Shown piece after piece: positions 14,910-26,899 of a stretch of 64,000 bases of DNA. The DNA lies in the NCBI GenBank assembly GCA_017979445.1, contig CM030714.1, positions 41,954,826 through 42,018,825 of the forward strand. The letters run 5' to 3'. Position 1 is the first letter of the stretch. Each line of letters starts with the position of its first letter. Made by a program: the position numbers and the translations under genes. The DNA comes from Akebia trifoliata. Lineage: Eukaryota; Streptophyta; Magnoliopsida; Ranunculales; Lardizabalaceae. The notes under the pieces are model-generated. The model made no database searches. It saw only the letters and a program-made list of their open reading frames with translations, and had not been told where the DNA came from.

Positions 14910-15400
14910 ATTATGAATATTTATGTAAAAAAATCCATCTCCCCTAAAAAATTCGAGGTTGGCTGAATTAATCTTCGTTCTCCATTCAATTATATCTACA
15001 GCCATATTCTCTCACTACCCCAATCCACATGCATTTGGTCTTCCCACTCACTTGTGAGATCCTTCAACTTGTACATTTTCCCAAATGTGTTGGTTTATAA
15101 CTTTATTTTTACTAGTTTTTCATTCATACATCTCATTATTATCCTCATCCTACACTTAATCTACACACACCTTGTACGCTAATTGCCTAACATTTAACTC
15201 CATAAATCATAACCAATCTTATTGACATCTTATAATTTTCCTTTTAGTTTGATCAGGATGTGTCGATCACGTAGCATTCCAGAAGTACACCTCCACTTTA
15301 ACCGTCCCCCATAATACTAAGGGAAACAACCATCTCAATCTCTCATCCTTGAGTATCATGGAATTTATATAGCGAAAATCACTGTTTCAAGGTATTTCTA
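14910..15400 (-). mobile_element. L1-like LINE reverse-transcriptase C-terminus relic
   Basis: Read on the minus strand with stops and shifts, the order of blocks is that of the end of plant LINE polymerases. A W-G-T-V-K-V-E-like stretch near 15310 precedes K-R-K-I-I-R-C, then a M-E-L-N-V-R-Q-L stretch near 15195, and finally V-G-R-P-N-A-C and I-I-E-W-R-T-K-I-N near 15040-14965. It is heavily decayed. It lies upstream of PNO1 in the same orientation. Confidence 0.45.
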
Positions 15401-16950
15401 GTTCATTATTTCTTTTAATATGTAAAGAAATTGCATTAGAGAAGAAAAAAACAACATTCAAAGCAGTAGATCATGGGGAGCATCCATGAAAGAAAATGAA
15501 ACAAAATAAATAATAACTAAACATAATAAAAATGAAACCTCCAAATTCCCTATCCAACTTGCAAAAATAGAACAACTCCTCCAAAATGATGATATGATAA
15601 TGATTTCATGTACCAAATTCCCTGACAAATTGCAAACAAAAGAAAACTACATAACATTCTTTTACGTTATTTGAAAGGGGGTGGACTACAACTTTGAAAA
15701 AGAGGGAAATTTTGATTTGAGAAAGAACCACTCAATGCCCGTAAGAAGATTGAAGTTAGACCAAATGGGTCTAGAAAATTACAATGAACAAGTATATAAG
15801 CGATACAACAAAAAAAGAATATAATCGATAGATTTTCCATTGGCTTTGAGAGGGAACAATAATTCACAATAGGGATACATCGAGAAACAAGATGACCTAT
15901 AGTTATAATCTTGACTAAGGTAGTGGTCAAAACTCCAAATATATATATATATATTGATAGGCCATGCACGCACGCACGCGCACACGTATAGTGCCACCTT
16001 AGAAGGCCTGCTCTGCTCCCAAATGATGGGTGCAAGAAAAAGGTGGCCTTCTAATTAGCAACTCTTTTCCATAGGTGTCATTGCTAAGGTTCAACCCTCT
16101 ACAGTTTATCTTGGTTCTACATAATTAAAGCCCTTGTGCTCCAAAACAACTCTCCATAATTCTAGTTTGCGTTGGCTCCTCGCTAGTCTCATCAACGAAC
16201 ACAATGCCATCAACAAATAACAAACAGTAAAGGACCTATTCTTGAATATGAGCCAATTATTTGGATTGGCTACATGAATGATTATTCTGATACTCCACTC
16301 TAAAGCCATACTTCTAACCCTAGGAGGGAACGAAACAATGTACAGCAAAATTCATCTTTCAAGATTCGGTAAAAGAAAGCTCTAGCTGCCAACTTGGCAT
16401 AACCCTAAACCTTGTCTTGTGATTAGTAAACTATGTATATCTGCATATTTCAAACGAGAGTTGTAATAATGCCTGACACTACACTTTTAAGTGTGAATTT
16501 CATATCTATTCCCCAACAGTTCCAGAGAAACTACTGAAAAACAGCTCAAAAGCTTAACATTAGTAGAGTTTGATTGATTGATTTGGAACAACAAACTTGG
16601 TAAGTTCAAAAAGCATGTGAGTGGTAATACCACAAATATGGAAGAAAACCACATCTTCACCCATATATACCTATTAAAAAAGAAAGGAAGATTAGGAACA
16701 AAAATTGATGGTGTTAAACTCAACATCAGTTCAAACTAGTCAGACGTATACAGTATACGAGTTCATTATGTTGGAAGTCGGAATACAACAGCATACAGTG
16801 CTAAACTTTCTGCCCAATTTATACATATAGATGCTTTTGGTGCATTGGTTAGCTTGTATCAAATGGCATCAGAGTCAGCAACAGTCTAAGTTTGCCTTGG
16901 AAGGAGCGACTTGAGGAAATGACCACCTAGGGGACCCAAAAAAGAGAAAC
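15401..16950. other. Intergenic sequence, no gene recognised
   Basis: There is a short (TA)n near 15939-15955 and a GCACGCAC-type run at 15965-15983. The minus-strand frames of 70-120 codons here lack motifs and plausible codon use. GGCATCAGAGTCAGCAACAG near 16865 vaguely recalls a retroelement primer-binding site, but nothing around it supports that. Confidence 0.4.
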
Positions 16951-16954
16951 ACTT

Positions 16955-18505
16955 TCCTTACTAACTTAGTATGATTTCAAACCTTACTAAGGGTCGTGGA
17001 GCTCAAATGGATTACCAAATTGGAAATCCAACAGCACAGCTGTAAAAACCCATATTTTTACAATAAATAAAAATATTAAATATATATTCTTTAATTTAAT
17101 AATATAATAAATATCATAGTTCAAGTCAAATTCTTCGCCGTACAGTAACCTTTATGGATTAATACTTGCCTTCGGATTGGTTGTTCTTGATTTCTTCAAA
17201 CTTGTGGAAAAATCCTACCTTTTGTGTCCAATTTCACAATTCACGTAACACCTAGCCCAAGTATGGAGAGAGAAAGAGTTCGGGGGTGGAGTATTTGAGT
17301 GAGAGCACAAGGGGACGGGATGGCTTGGATGCTTTGGCTAGAGGGGTACTTATAGGAGAGTCTAGATGATGATCTTTAATTAAGGTTTAAGAGGGAAATT
17401 AACGTATTTGAGAGTTTGAGTTGTGAGGGGAAAGTATGAGCAATTAAGGAACTTTGGGTTACTCATAATCAATTAAGAAGAGGGTGTATGTGTGTTGGAT
17501 GTCCAAGCATTTGTGGGCTGGGGTGTGTTCACACCTAAGGTCATAATTTTGTTACAATACATCCATTGTTGCTTAGTTAGGCAGCCAACTGATTCCCATG
17601 TGGCTGCCACGTGGTACCCATGTGGTCATGTACATAATACTAAGGCTAAGATTTTAACCTAGAGTATGTACTTATAATATACCTATGTGTCACTAAAATA
17701 AATGGGTTAGGTTAAATAATTTAATAAATAAAAAATGATACCTAATTAGTTAAAGAGTAGGTCCCATTTATATCCTCATACATGGACTTTCTTCCTTGTG
17801 GTGATTTACCACATTATTTACTATAAAGTGGACCCCAATATTTTATGTATAATTAAAAATTAATTGTAATCTTAGGTATAATTAAAATTTAACTCAAATC
17901 ATAAACAACACATACGCTATGTCTATTTATGTAGCATGTTTTATCTTAGTTTATACACACAAAAATATACTTTATTAATGGTCAAATTATTCATTCACTA
18001 ATATGTAAACATATATAATCATGTCATAGTTATAAAATATGGTTTTAAGTTATTTGGCAAATTATAACTATGAATCTTTAGGTATAAAGTGCATAATTTC
18101 GTATAGTTCTAATCTTAGGTATATGACATTTATTATAGGATTAAATTAAAGAATATATATCATATATATTTAATATTTTTATTTATTGTAAAAATACAGG
18201 TTTTTACAACAGCCTCTAGATCTCATGGAATAACTTAGATGATAATAATAATAATTTGTGTGTGTTGGGGGAGTGTGGGGGGATTGGTCCAAGGATTTGA
18301 AAATGGACTACTACTAAACTCCGAAATTTAAAACTAAAATTTATTGGTGAAAAATAACCTTTTTTACATTTTTTTTCTCAAGTTCATAGAATTTTGTCCT
18401 CTACATCCCTATTGGCATCAAATCATGTTTTTGGATGCCACAAGGTGAGCTCAACGACCCTTTGAAATCTTATTAAGTTAGTAAAGCTAGACTTACTCCC
18501 AAAAA
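16955..18505. mobile_element. MITE, family F1, split by a 1168-bp insertion
   Basis: The left part (about 16955-17040) begins with ACTAACTTAGTATGATTTCA and matches the left end of the copy at 2357. The right part (18209-18505) resumes with CAGCCTCTAGATCTCATGG and runs through GGCATCAAATCATGTTTTTG to TTAAGTTAGTAAAGCTAGAC. The pieces join in register with the uninterrupted copy once the intervening element and one duplicated ACAGC are removed. Confidence 0.7.
17041..18208. mobile_element. 1168-bp TG...CA element with a 5-bp target duplication (solo LTR or TIR element)
   Basis: It begins TGTAAAAACC (17041) and ends GGTTTTTACA (18208). The flanks are identical ACAGC (17036-17040 and 18209-18213), and the empty site is visible in sister copies of the host MITE. 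TG/CA ends plus a 5-bp duplication are the marks of a solo LTR. Unusually, the inverted similarity runs on for about 60 bases (AAATATTAAATATATATTC and its complement), which also fits a long-TIR DNA element. There is a TATA-like ACTTATAGGAGAG near 17348 and no open frame. Confidence 0.65.
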
Positions 18506-18519
18506 AAAAAAAAAAAGAA

Positions 18520-19405
18520 CACAAGATGGGGAAATGGTACTTGACATAAAGTGGTGTTGGTTGGAAGGTGACAAGCTACAAAAATGATACACAAATAAAA
18601 TATCTAAATATTAAAAGTTGGATAAAAAAAATTAACAAACCAAAATACACTCTCTCTCTCCTGAAATTGGGTGTTGGAAAAATACATAAATTAAAAAGGT
18701 GGGTTGGAAAGGTAAGGATGAGTTGACTGGGTGAACAAAGACCGGATTGACTCGATGAGTGGTATGGGGTGACTCGGATGGCTAAATGGTATGTCGTCAG
18801 GCGTTGTTCGGCTGGCTCTAATACCAAAGTGGGTGAAGGTGAACGGAAATAGACGAGACTTAGGACTTGTGGTTACATTGGCTTTGACTAGACTTAGGCT
18901 AACTATCTAAACTAAGTTATGATATTTAGAAGATAACTAAAAGAGATTAATTGGGTAGATATTCTAGAACATTTGAATTACCATGTAGAGACGGGGTGAC
19001 CACATTAGTTCTTAAGGCAAGATCGGGTTGTTAGCCAAATCCCTTTCTTCACTCTTGACGGGTAACACACTTTTCCACCGATGCCAAAACTTAAAGCTTC
19101 TCATTGACAGCGAGCCAGTAGTTGACAAATAGATAATTTCTAAGGGTTAACAACTAAAACTTTGGTATCAGAGCCAGACGACGTACTATTTACTGCCTTC
19201 GTCTTTGTTCACCCAATCAACTCACCCTTACCTTTTCCAACTCACCTTTTTAGTTTGTATATTTTTCAAACACCCAATCTCAGGGGGAGAGAAAAAGTGT
19301 ATTTTGGTTTATTTTTTATTTTTTATTTGCATATCATTTTTTGTGTCTTGTCACTTTCTAACCAATATCACTTTATGTCAAATACCATTTCCCCACCTTG
19401 TATCC
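18520..19405. repeat. Head-to-head inverted duplication of a retroelement leader
   Basis: The left arm (18520-18830) is the reverse complement of the right arm (19160-19405). ACCAATATCACTTTATGTCA near 19361 mirrors 18545-18565, and GTCTTTGTTCACCCAATCAA near 19200 mirrors 18727-18750. Each arm starts at the inner side with a tRNA-Met primer-binding-site-like sequence: TTTGGTATCAGAGCCAG at 19162 (plus), and its mutated mirror (TTTGGTATTAGAGCCAGC) at 18826-18809 (minus). A spacer of about 330 bp lies between the two sites. Confidence 0.75.
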
Positions 19406-20760
19406 ATTATTAAATGTGTCTATTCTTCATTTTTGTGATTAGTAATTTTTGAGTTTTCATGTCCATTAGTGTCCCATCTTTCTATTTTCTTGTGAGACAT
19501 CATTCATTTTAGAGCATTATTTGCCACAAAATTCTAAAAGAATACTTGAGTGACTGATCCCATAAAAAAATTTTGTTTTACTTATTCGTGTCCCACTAAC
19601 AGAGTCTTATCCTACTGCACAAGATTCTTTTTCTTTCCTTGTCTCCTAAATTTGATTCAAATCAATGTGTTGGGCTTGTATCATCGCAAATCTATCAAAT
19701 CTCATTGTTTTGTTTTGTAGTTGAATTCATTCTCAAGAAAGAACTTTAAAAGAATCTTACCTCTTGTCCCTATCAAAAAAGTCTTTTTATATATACTTCA
19801 GGTCCTTATCATATTCTTTACCAAGAACCCTCCCTTCCAACACCTTACACTCTCTCTTCTAAGAATTTTACTTTCTTCAAAACACCCTAGTTTTTCATCT
19901 TCTAAAAACTTCCCATGGCCTCTTTTCCTGAGGTTGAGGTTGCAAGTCCGTCATCTTCCTACCCAGTGTATGGGCCATCTAAAGCACAAGTCGAGGTTGA
20001 ACTTCCTTAACGGGATTTACAGCTTGTCACCATCTCTCTTCAACATACGATCTTGATTTAAATGAAGAAAAGCCTCTTCAAGAGATTGTTTCAGCATCAC
20101 ACTCTTCTAAGGAAGGTGTTGTCAATAGTACACTAGCACAGATTTCGAAAAAATGGAACATGCCTCCTTTACATTCCCAAAAGATGTTTATGCTCTCGAG
20201 TGCCTACTAGAAAAGTTGAATATCACAAATATTCAGCATTGTGATGTTGTCGAGGGAGTCTCTGATGTTATTCCCAATTGTGACTTTGTCCTAGATGTCC
20301 CCATCCTCCAGCATAGCAAAATAAAGAAAAACAGGAAGGTAGGACAAATTTATGTACACATTTGTGCCCTTCAAATTGGAGTCGTTCCTCTGGTCCGCTA
20401 AGGATTAGACATCAGAGCTCTAGTTTGTATTTTGGATAGGAGACAGAATTTTTTTCAAGATGCTCTTATTGCAGCACTCTGCTTCCACGTGTTACCTAAT
20501 TTGCAATATCTCTTTCAAACCCTCACCTTGCCGAATCTCTTCGAGTTCAAGTTCACACTTGGGGTTTTAATATACTACCAAGCATCCAAAATATTTCCAT
20601 AGCATGGCATATTTGTTACCAAATCACCAGAACTAGTCAGCTACCTTCCACAAGGAATAAGTCTCCTCTAGATGTTGTCTACCTTCAAGCTGATCTTCAA
20701 GAAGAAAAAATCACTCCAAGACGGCTACAGACTAAGGAGTAAGGACATCTCCTATCCTAA
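19160..20760 (+). pseudogene. Broken endogenous pararetrovirus-like sequence (leader plus movement-protein-like frame)
   Basis: Downstream of the tRNA-Met-type primer-binding site (19162) is an AT-rich leader of about 750 bp and then a protein-like segment from an ATG at 19914 to about 20740. The segment is spread over three frames, with at least two frameshifts, one near 20008 and others after 20140, and in-frame stops at 20008-20010 and 20399-20401. The parts at 20318-20400 and 20540-20640 have the hydrophobic pattern of the 30K-type movement proteins of Caulimoviridae: a conserved G-L-D turn, then an H-T-W-G-F block. With a tRNA-Met site at the element start, this suggests a decayed integrated pararetrovirus. 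The alternative is an unusual LTR-retroelement. No reverse-transcriptase part is seen. It cannot be functional. Confidence 0.45.
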
Positions 20761-20929
20761 GTCTCGGGAACTCACCTGTACATCGAGGCCGCCAACCAAT
20801 TACATCGAGTGACCAAGATACTCTACCCATGAAGAACATGCTCATGACTGAAACCAAGTACGCCAAAAAAGTTTCCTGGTCTAAGTCTACTCGGAGCCTT
20901 CCTCGAATTCAATGAGAATTTCCTGCCTC

Positions 20930-21092
20930 CCAGTGAAAAATAACCTTTTTTATGTTTTTTTTTTCCTTAAGCTCACAGAATTTAGTCCTCTGCATTCCTA
21001 TGGCACCGGATCATGTTTTTGGATGCCACAAGGCAAGCTCAACGACCCTTTAAAATCTTACTAAGTTAGTAAAGCTAGACTTACCCTCCAAA
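20930..21092. mobile_element. MITE, family F1 (right half only)
   Basis: It starts within AGTGAAAAATAACCTTTTTT and continues with the F1 core ATCATGTTTTTGGATGCCAC and the right end TAAGTTAGTAAAGCTAGACT. It is nearly identical to 18345-18505. The left half is absent, so the copy is truncated at its junction with the pararetrovirus-like segment. Confidence 0.6.
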
Positions 21093-21715
21093 AAAAACAG
21101 GTACGAGTTAAAACTGAGGAAGGGCTGCCTAGAATGAGTGAAAATCGCCACAAACTGGGCAGCGCAGAGCTTGATGGTGTGTCATGACACCAAAGAGATA
21201 AAAGCTTAACTTTCAAAATACTTTCGGGTGTATTTATTAGGTCTGTATGAAATACACTAATGGAAGCTTTAGAATAATATTTGATAAACAAAATACAGAT
21301 ACAGGCAGAACCTAAAATCTCTACCTACTGAATAGCTCCAGAGCCGAGATTACTAAACACCTTATGTCTAACATAGTTGCATTATTGAAAATTAAGAAGC
21401 AAAAAACCCGAAGCCGATGGATCGAATCGATACCAAATTTCATAGCCAAAGAACAACTTGATTGATCAAACCACAGTAGTAGAATTTTATCAAACAATTG
21501 ATATGCAGCTCAAAATACTCAGATAGTCTCCCAAAAATGAGAAAATTCATTCAAAATCATGAAAATCGAAATAAGAGAACAACTTACCTACAGAGAGATC
21601 AAAGGGATCATGAACTTGCTGATTCTCTTCCGCCTTCTTCTCTTTTTCGTCCGTCCGCTTATTGGACGACCGAGAGAAAGAAGCCTGAGGGAGAGGCTTG
21701 ATTAGGGTTTATATT
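21093..21715 (-). other. Possible orphan gene 5' end (first exon and intron)
   Basis: On the minus strand, AAACCCTAATCAAGCC (21713-21698) is a telobox-like motif typical of the transcription starts of plant translation and ribosome-biogenesis genes. It is followed by a 36-codon open stretch ending in HDPFDLSVG and a good GTAAGT donor at 21586. The open stretch has no ATG. The only ATG starts an eight-codon frame (21611) with a stop at the donor. A candidate second exon near 21160-21110 contains a CPVCGDF stretch but ends in a stop. The rest would be replaced by the F1 MITE at 21092. It may be a 5' UTR exon or a truncated gene; I do not recognise it. Confidence 0.3.
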
Positions 21716-21832
21716 TCTATAGGTCCGTGTTATACGCACCCCAATTTTTAATTAGGACGCCTCATTCTCTCTAGGTACCACCAACAAATTGTTTTGACGA
21801 TCAGAGCACCCCAATGGATCGAAACACCCCCA

Positions 21833-22357
21833 TGGTTTTTAAACTCGGTTTCGCGTCTGGTCTCTTTCGAGTTATCTCGTTCGGTATTGAGACAATAATT
21901 TTTAATTCTCAAAAAAATTTAAAAATGATTCCTATTAAAAAAATGAAACCAAAAAACATAAAATAAAATAAAATAAAATAAAAACATAATATATACCTAT
22001 CAAAATAAATAAATTAAATATTTACATTATTACGTATGTTTCATTTTCGTTGTTATGTATGTTTCATCTTCTTGATCTGATTTCATCTTGAATCGGATGA
22101 AGAAGATGAAGTTTTTTTCCAATTTTTTTTTTGTTCACTTAATTGAGAAGATGAAGAAAAATCGATTTGGATAAAAGAATATAGGGTTGAGAATATTTAA
22201 CTCATACGAGATTTTGCAAAATCTTGTTCGAGATGTCTCGCTTATCTCATGATATGTGGACGTCTCAATTAGGTTTGTGAGTTGATCTCATTCAACCTCG
22301 ATATCGAGTTAACTTGGGTGATACGTCTCGGTCTCGAACGAGTTTTAAAACCATGAA
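21833..22357. mobile_element. TIR element, family F5
   Basis: The left end is CATGGTTTTTAAACTCGGTT (21832) and the right end is AACGAGTTTTAAAACCATGA (22336-22355), which are inverted. The interior is AT-rich with TCTCGTT/GTCTCGG words and a (AAAAT)n run near 21960-21982. No coding capacity. Confidence 0.6.
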
Positions 22358-22611
22358 CATGCCCAATTTTTTTTTTGGGTTAATGTCAACATAAACATGT
22401 CGACATAGACCAAAAAAAACTTTTGAAGGCATGTCAACATTCAACATGCCACTTCAATGTTAACATGTTCATGTTTACATTGGTGGGATGCTCTAATCAT
22501 GGTAAAACTAAAGTTTTCAATAGTTTGCCCTTGTTAATGCCTCTAACAGTAGTCATTTCTATACACTCGTGTTTTGGTGGGTTGCTATTTCTATCTAAAG
22601 GGTTTCTTTAA

Positions 22612-22765
22612 CATATGCCCTAAGGGCACATGTTTAAATGCCGTAAATACACCTCCAAACTTTATTTTTCTATAAAAAATGACCTCAAAAATTTTTTTTA
22701 TTATAAAAAATACCCTCACATGCTTGTTTTCAAAGTGTATTTAATACATCTTAAGTAGGGCTGCA
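22612..22765. mobile_element. Short MITE, family F6
   Basis: It contains ACATATGCCCTAAGGGCACA, then AAATACACCTCCAAACTTTA and TACCCTCACATGCTTG. The same order is found at 25048-25340, 41748-42075 and 57912-58078. Family ends contain GTTAACATGTGCC and its complement. Non-coding. Confidence 0.5.
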
Positions 22766-24354
22766 ATCTTAACATGACATGAAATTAGTGGGGTTTGGAT
22801 CTAAGCTCATTAGGTTTGTGTTATAATAGTATTAATCCATCTAACATAATTATTAAATGAGTTGTGTCTAGGTAAGAGACGTCAACCCACTTAGCCCGTT
22901 TTGACACATTTAGTTATTGTGTCATTCGCATGTTGATTTAAATTAGGAGTGACAATGGGTTGGATCGGGTCGTGTCATGTCTTGTTGAGGTAAGGGTATT
23001 ATAAAAAGTTATCAAACCCAAACCATTTAATAATCGTGTCAAAAACTTAAACCCACCCCCAACCCATTTATATATAAGTATACCAGATCCAACTCATATA
23101 TAACCTATTTTATAAAATTCTAATCTTTACTAGAAAAAATAAGTTGCATTTCCACCACCAAAAATAAAATATCATTGTAAACCAAGCCATAGTGTGGCAA
23201 TTAGTCATTCTTCCTCCAGTTTTCTTTTTATATTATGCTGGTATGGAATCTAATTCTCAAAAATCTTTATTGAAAGACTCATTTTCATTATCTAATGCCC
23301 TTTGGCGATGCATTTGCAGTCATTATGATGGGTACATTTACCTTTTAGTGAACATTCGAATTTCAATGATAAAAAATAACTTTCTTTTGAACATATTTTC
23401 AAAGTTCGTAGAATTTTGTCCTTTACAACCATGTGGCAATAGATCGTGTTTTTGGATGTCATAGGTGGTGTAGTTAGAAAACTTTTCTTAATCAAACATT
23501 ACATACCTCTAGATTTTAATGAAAAAAATTGAGTAAAAAATATAAATATAAATAAATGGGTCAGGTTCAAGGGCCATATGAGAAAACATATGTAAAAACT
23601 TTCATTTTTAATAAAATTTTAAAATATGGGTTAGAAATTTTGGATTGAGTTGATTTTTTGTGAGGATGATCTCTTTGATGGGAAGATCATTAAAAAAAAA
23701 AAAAAAAAAATCAGCCCAATCTGAAACTTCTAACCCCATTAAAAGTGATTTAGAATGTGGACCATCGATTTTTTACCAATTTTTATCACTAATTTGTAAA
23801 TCACTTTTGATGGATTTAGAAGTTTTTGATTGAGCTGATTTTTTGAGAGGATGATCTTTTCATCATAGTGACCATCCTTGCAAAAAATCAGCTCAATCCA
23901 AAACCTCTAACTCTTATTTTGAAAAACGAAAGTTTTTTCATATGTTTTCTCATATGGCCCTTGAACCGCCCCCTAAATAAATAGCTTAGTAAGAAAAGTA
24001 TTTTTTTTTTCCAAACTAAAGCTTAATCATTTATTAATTTAAAAATATCTTAAAATACCCTTTATATTTTATAAAATTTGATAAATAAATAAAAACAAAT
24101 GGCTTATGAAAAAGTTCCAAGAAATTCTAGAAAATAATGTGTAATTAATTTTTTTAAAATAATTATTGCTATATTTAAAATTACATATTAATGACAAAAT
24201 AACTAAACGTGTCTAAATTGATTGGCGCCCAGAACCCAAACCCAATCCATTTAATAATCATGTTAGACGGGTTGACATTGTTATGACCCAAACCCACTAA
24301 CTTCATATCGTTTTCGAATCGTGTTCGCAAGTCGTGTTGAGATTGCCACCCCTA
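22747..24354. mobile_element. TIR element, family F8, with nested MITEs
   Basis: The left end AGGGCTGCAATCTTAACATG (22746) pairs with a right end whose complement reads AGGGGTGGCAATCTCAACAC (24355-24336). The similarity continues about 50 bases inward (GTGGGTTTGG). An F2 hairpin MITE (23562-23975) and an F1 fragment (23365-23500) lie inside. A related copy in the opposite arrangement is at 25888-26310. No coding frame. Confidence 0.5.
23562..23975. mobile_element. Multi-hairpin MITE, family F2
   Basis: The outer inverted ends are GGTTCAAGGGCCATATGAGA (23564) and a TCATATGGCCCTTGAACCGC right end (23950). Inside are two hairpin modules built from AGCTGATTTTTTGTGAGGAT and its complement, around a centre reading GATTTTTTACCAATTTTTATC. 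A poly-A run (23692-23710) interrupts one module. Sister copies are at 35405, 44653, 45668, 46085 and 61310. Confidence 0.65.
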
Positions 24355-24409
24355 TTTTAAATCATGGAACATGGGACGTATCTTAAAATATCAATAATTA
24401 TTGAAGGAT

Positions 24410-24431
24410 TTATATATATATATATAGATAT

Positions 24432-24487
<56 letters not shown>
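24410..24487. repeat. (TA)n(GA)n microsatellite
   Basis: Alternating TA runs from about 24412 to 24465, passing into GA repeats to 24487. Confidence 0.9.
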
Positions 24488-24488
<1 letters not shown>

Positions 24489-24539
24489 TATTTTAAGATA
24501 TTTTTTAAAATAATTAATGATTGAGCTATTAGATTGGAA

Positions 24540-26600
24540 AAGAAAAACACTTTTCTTACTCAGTAAGGAAAGGTTTTTTTACTACGTTACCTTGTGGCAT
24601 CCAAAAACATGATAGCAAATTGATGCAAATGAAAATTTGATCATTGTCGATGGACTCAAAATTTGTTTGAGTCACAAATGCACCACCAAGTGATCGCAAC
24701 CACCAATAATTGGATTGATTACAAATATTCGATCTGTTGCTTAAATTGATATAGCAACCAAAATTGCTATTGTAGGACCTAGGTCTATGCACATGAATGG
24801 CACTTTACACATTCATGCCCTATCTAACAACAAAATGAAATTAAAAGGAGTTGTTATGATCTGACTCTTTTTTCATATGCTCTTTGTATGCTTTCATTAT
24901 AAAATCGTAGATCATTTGCTTTGGGATGCTCAAGAAAAAGATTTGTGGCTCTGTAACTATTAGACTAGGGAACATACAAAAAGCATATGAAAAAAGAGAG
25001 TTGGAAAATCACAATTCACTTAAAATTTAAGTACCAAAAAATTAAAACAAGGGTTTTGTTAATATGTGCTATAAGAGCATACATTAAAATGTATTAAAAT
25101 ACACCTCCAAACTTTATTTTCTTACTAAAAATACCCTCAAAATAATTTTTTCTTACCCAAAAAAAAAAAAACTCTCAAATGCTTATTTCCATGGTATATT
25201 TTATGCATCTTTAACATGTGTTCTTATGGCACAAATTAACAAAATAAAAAAATTCTTCTTCCCCTGAGGGTATTTTTGGAAGGAAAATGAAGTTCAGAGG
25301 TGTATTTAATGCATTTTAACGTGTGTTCTTAGGGCAATCATATCTCGATGAAAAGCATCTATGGCTTTTGATACACATCCATGTTAGAAAGGTACAAAAA
25401 TGTCTACCACGATGTACATTTCAATGTTACTCCATTATGATTCTAACAAAGCCCTATTAGATAGAATCGTGCTAGAGCAAATATCCCCCACAATTTATAT
25501 TGTAATGTTACTCCAACATTATCCTATTAGATGTTAGAAAGTAGGTAGTGGGTGACACATGGAAGATAGCCGGAACAAGCCACCTAACAAATAAGAGTGA
25601 TGCTAAATGGATGTTGTTTTTGGCCAACGCCCCTTTCTTTTTCCTGCCCATAGTGTAAAAAGAGAGAGCAAACTTTCTGATTTAATGACGTTGTGACATT
25701 CAAAAATATGATCTAATGCAATGGAGTTGTAGAGGACAAAATTATATGAACTTTAAAAAAAATTACAAAAATAATTTTATTTTTAAATTTGGGTGTTCAA
25801 TGGCCATCTATTTTCAACACCTTGGATCAAGCTCGAAAAATAATATTTTTTTTAATATGAATATTTTTATGAAATCTAAAAGGTTGTGTTAGGGGTGGCA
25901 ATCTCAACATGACCTGCGAACATGATTGAAAATGACACGAAGTTAAAGGATTTGGGTCAAGCCTAATTGGGATTGGGTAATAATAGTTATGAGCGTTAAC
26001 CCGCCTCACCCGTTTAGACACGTTTAATTATATTATCATTAACGTGTAATTTTAAATATATTAACAATTATTTAATTAGTCATTTTTTTTTCTATAATTC
26101 TCTAGAACTTTTTCACAAGCCATTTTTTTAAATCAAATTCTATAAAATATAAAGGATGTTTTAAGACATTTTTAAATTAATAAATGATTAAAATTTAGTT
26201 TAGGAAAATAAAAAAACACTTTTCTTAATAGGTTATTTATTTATATTTATACTTTTTTACTCAATTTTTTCATTAAAATCCAGAGGTATATAGTGTTTGA
26301 TTCCTAATTTTGGCAAAATGACCCTCATGATTGTAAATCTTACCAAATAAAGCTATTATGTATCATGTGATAATGAAATGCACTTTGCTTAATCAATAAT
26401 AATAATAATAATATTTTTTTGAAAGGTATAATAATAATAATATTGAAAAACACTTTTCTTACTAAGTTAGTAAGAAAGTTTTTTGACCACACTACCTTAT
26501 GACATCCAAAAAAACATGATCACATGCCATATTATTGTAAAGGACAAAATTCTACGAACTTCGATTTTTTTTTTTTTTTTTAAAAAAATGATTGTTTTTC
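24540..26600. mobile_element. Cluster of MITE fragments (F1, F6, F8 and F3-like)
   Basis: F1-type ends (ACACTTTTCTTACTAAGTTAG and the GACATCCAAAAACATGATC core) recur at 24540-24620, 25655-25880 and 26447-26600. An F6 copy lies at 25048-25340. An F8 copy begins TTAGGGGTGGCAATCTCAAC at 25888 and runs to about 26310. A CTCGATGAAAAGCATCTATGG piece of F3 lies at 25343. I see no gene; short frames here are translations of repeat sequence. Confidence 0.5.
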
Positions 26601-26899
26601 ACAATTGAACTTAATGTACAGTTGTATGACCTTATTTTTAGTAATGATATTTTATTTTTGATGGTGAGAATAAAATTAATATTTTCCAATAAAGATCTAT
26701 TTGTAAATGGGTTGAATTTGGGTTTGATAATTTGCAGTTGTATGACCTTATTGTCAACGTTTGTTGGACTGTGAGTCAACACGTCATTGGGCGTTAAGGG
26801 CGGGCGCCTAAAAGTCCAAAACAGCGTCCAGTTAGCATTTCTCAACAAAAATAAAAATAAAAATAAAAATATGAACGGTTATGGGATAAAAACTATTTG

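Noticed and set aside
15667..16035. Minus-strand frames of 122 and 72 codons.
   Set aside because: They overlap each other, run through a TA microsatellite and a GCAC run, and show no motif or coding-like composition.
16854..16885. GGCATCAGAGTCAGCAACAG as a possible retroelement primer-binding site.
   Set aside because: It differs from the tRNA-Met consensus, and neither an LTR upstream nor coding sequence downstream is seen.
24410..24487. A CRISPR-like or satellite array.
   Set aside because: Only simple TA/GA dinucleotides. No spaced repeats of any length, and the organism is a plant.
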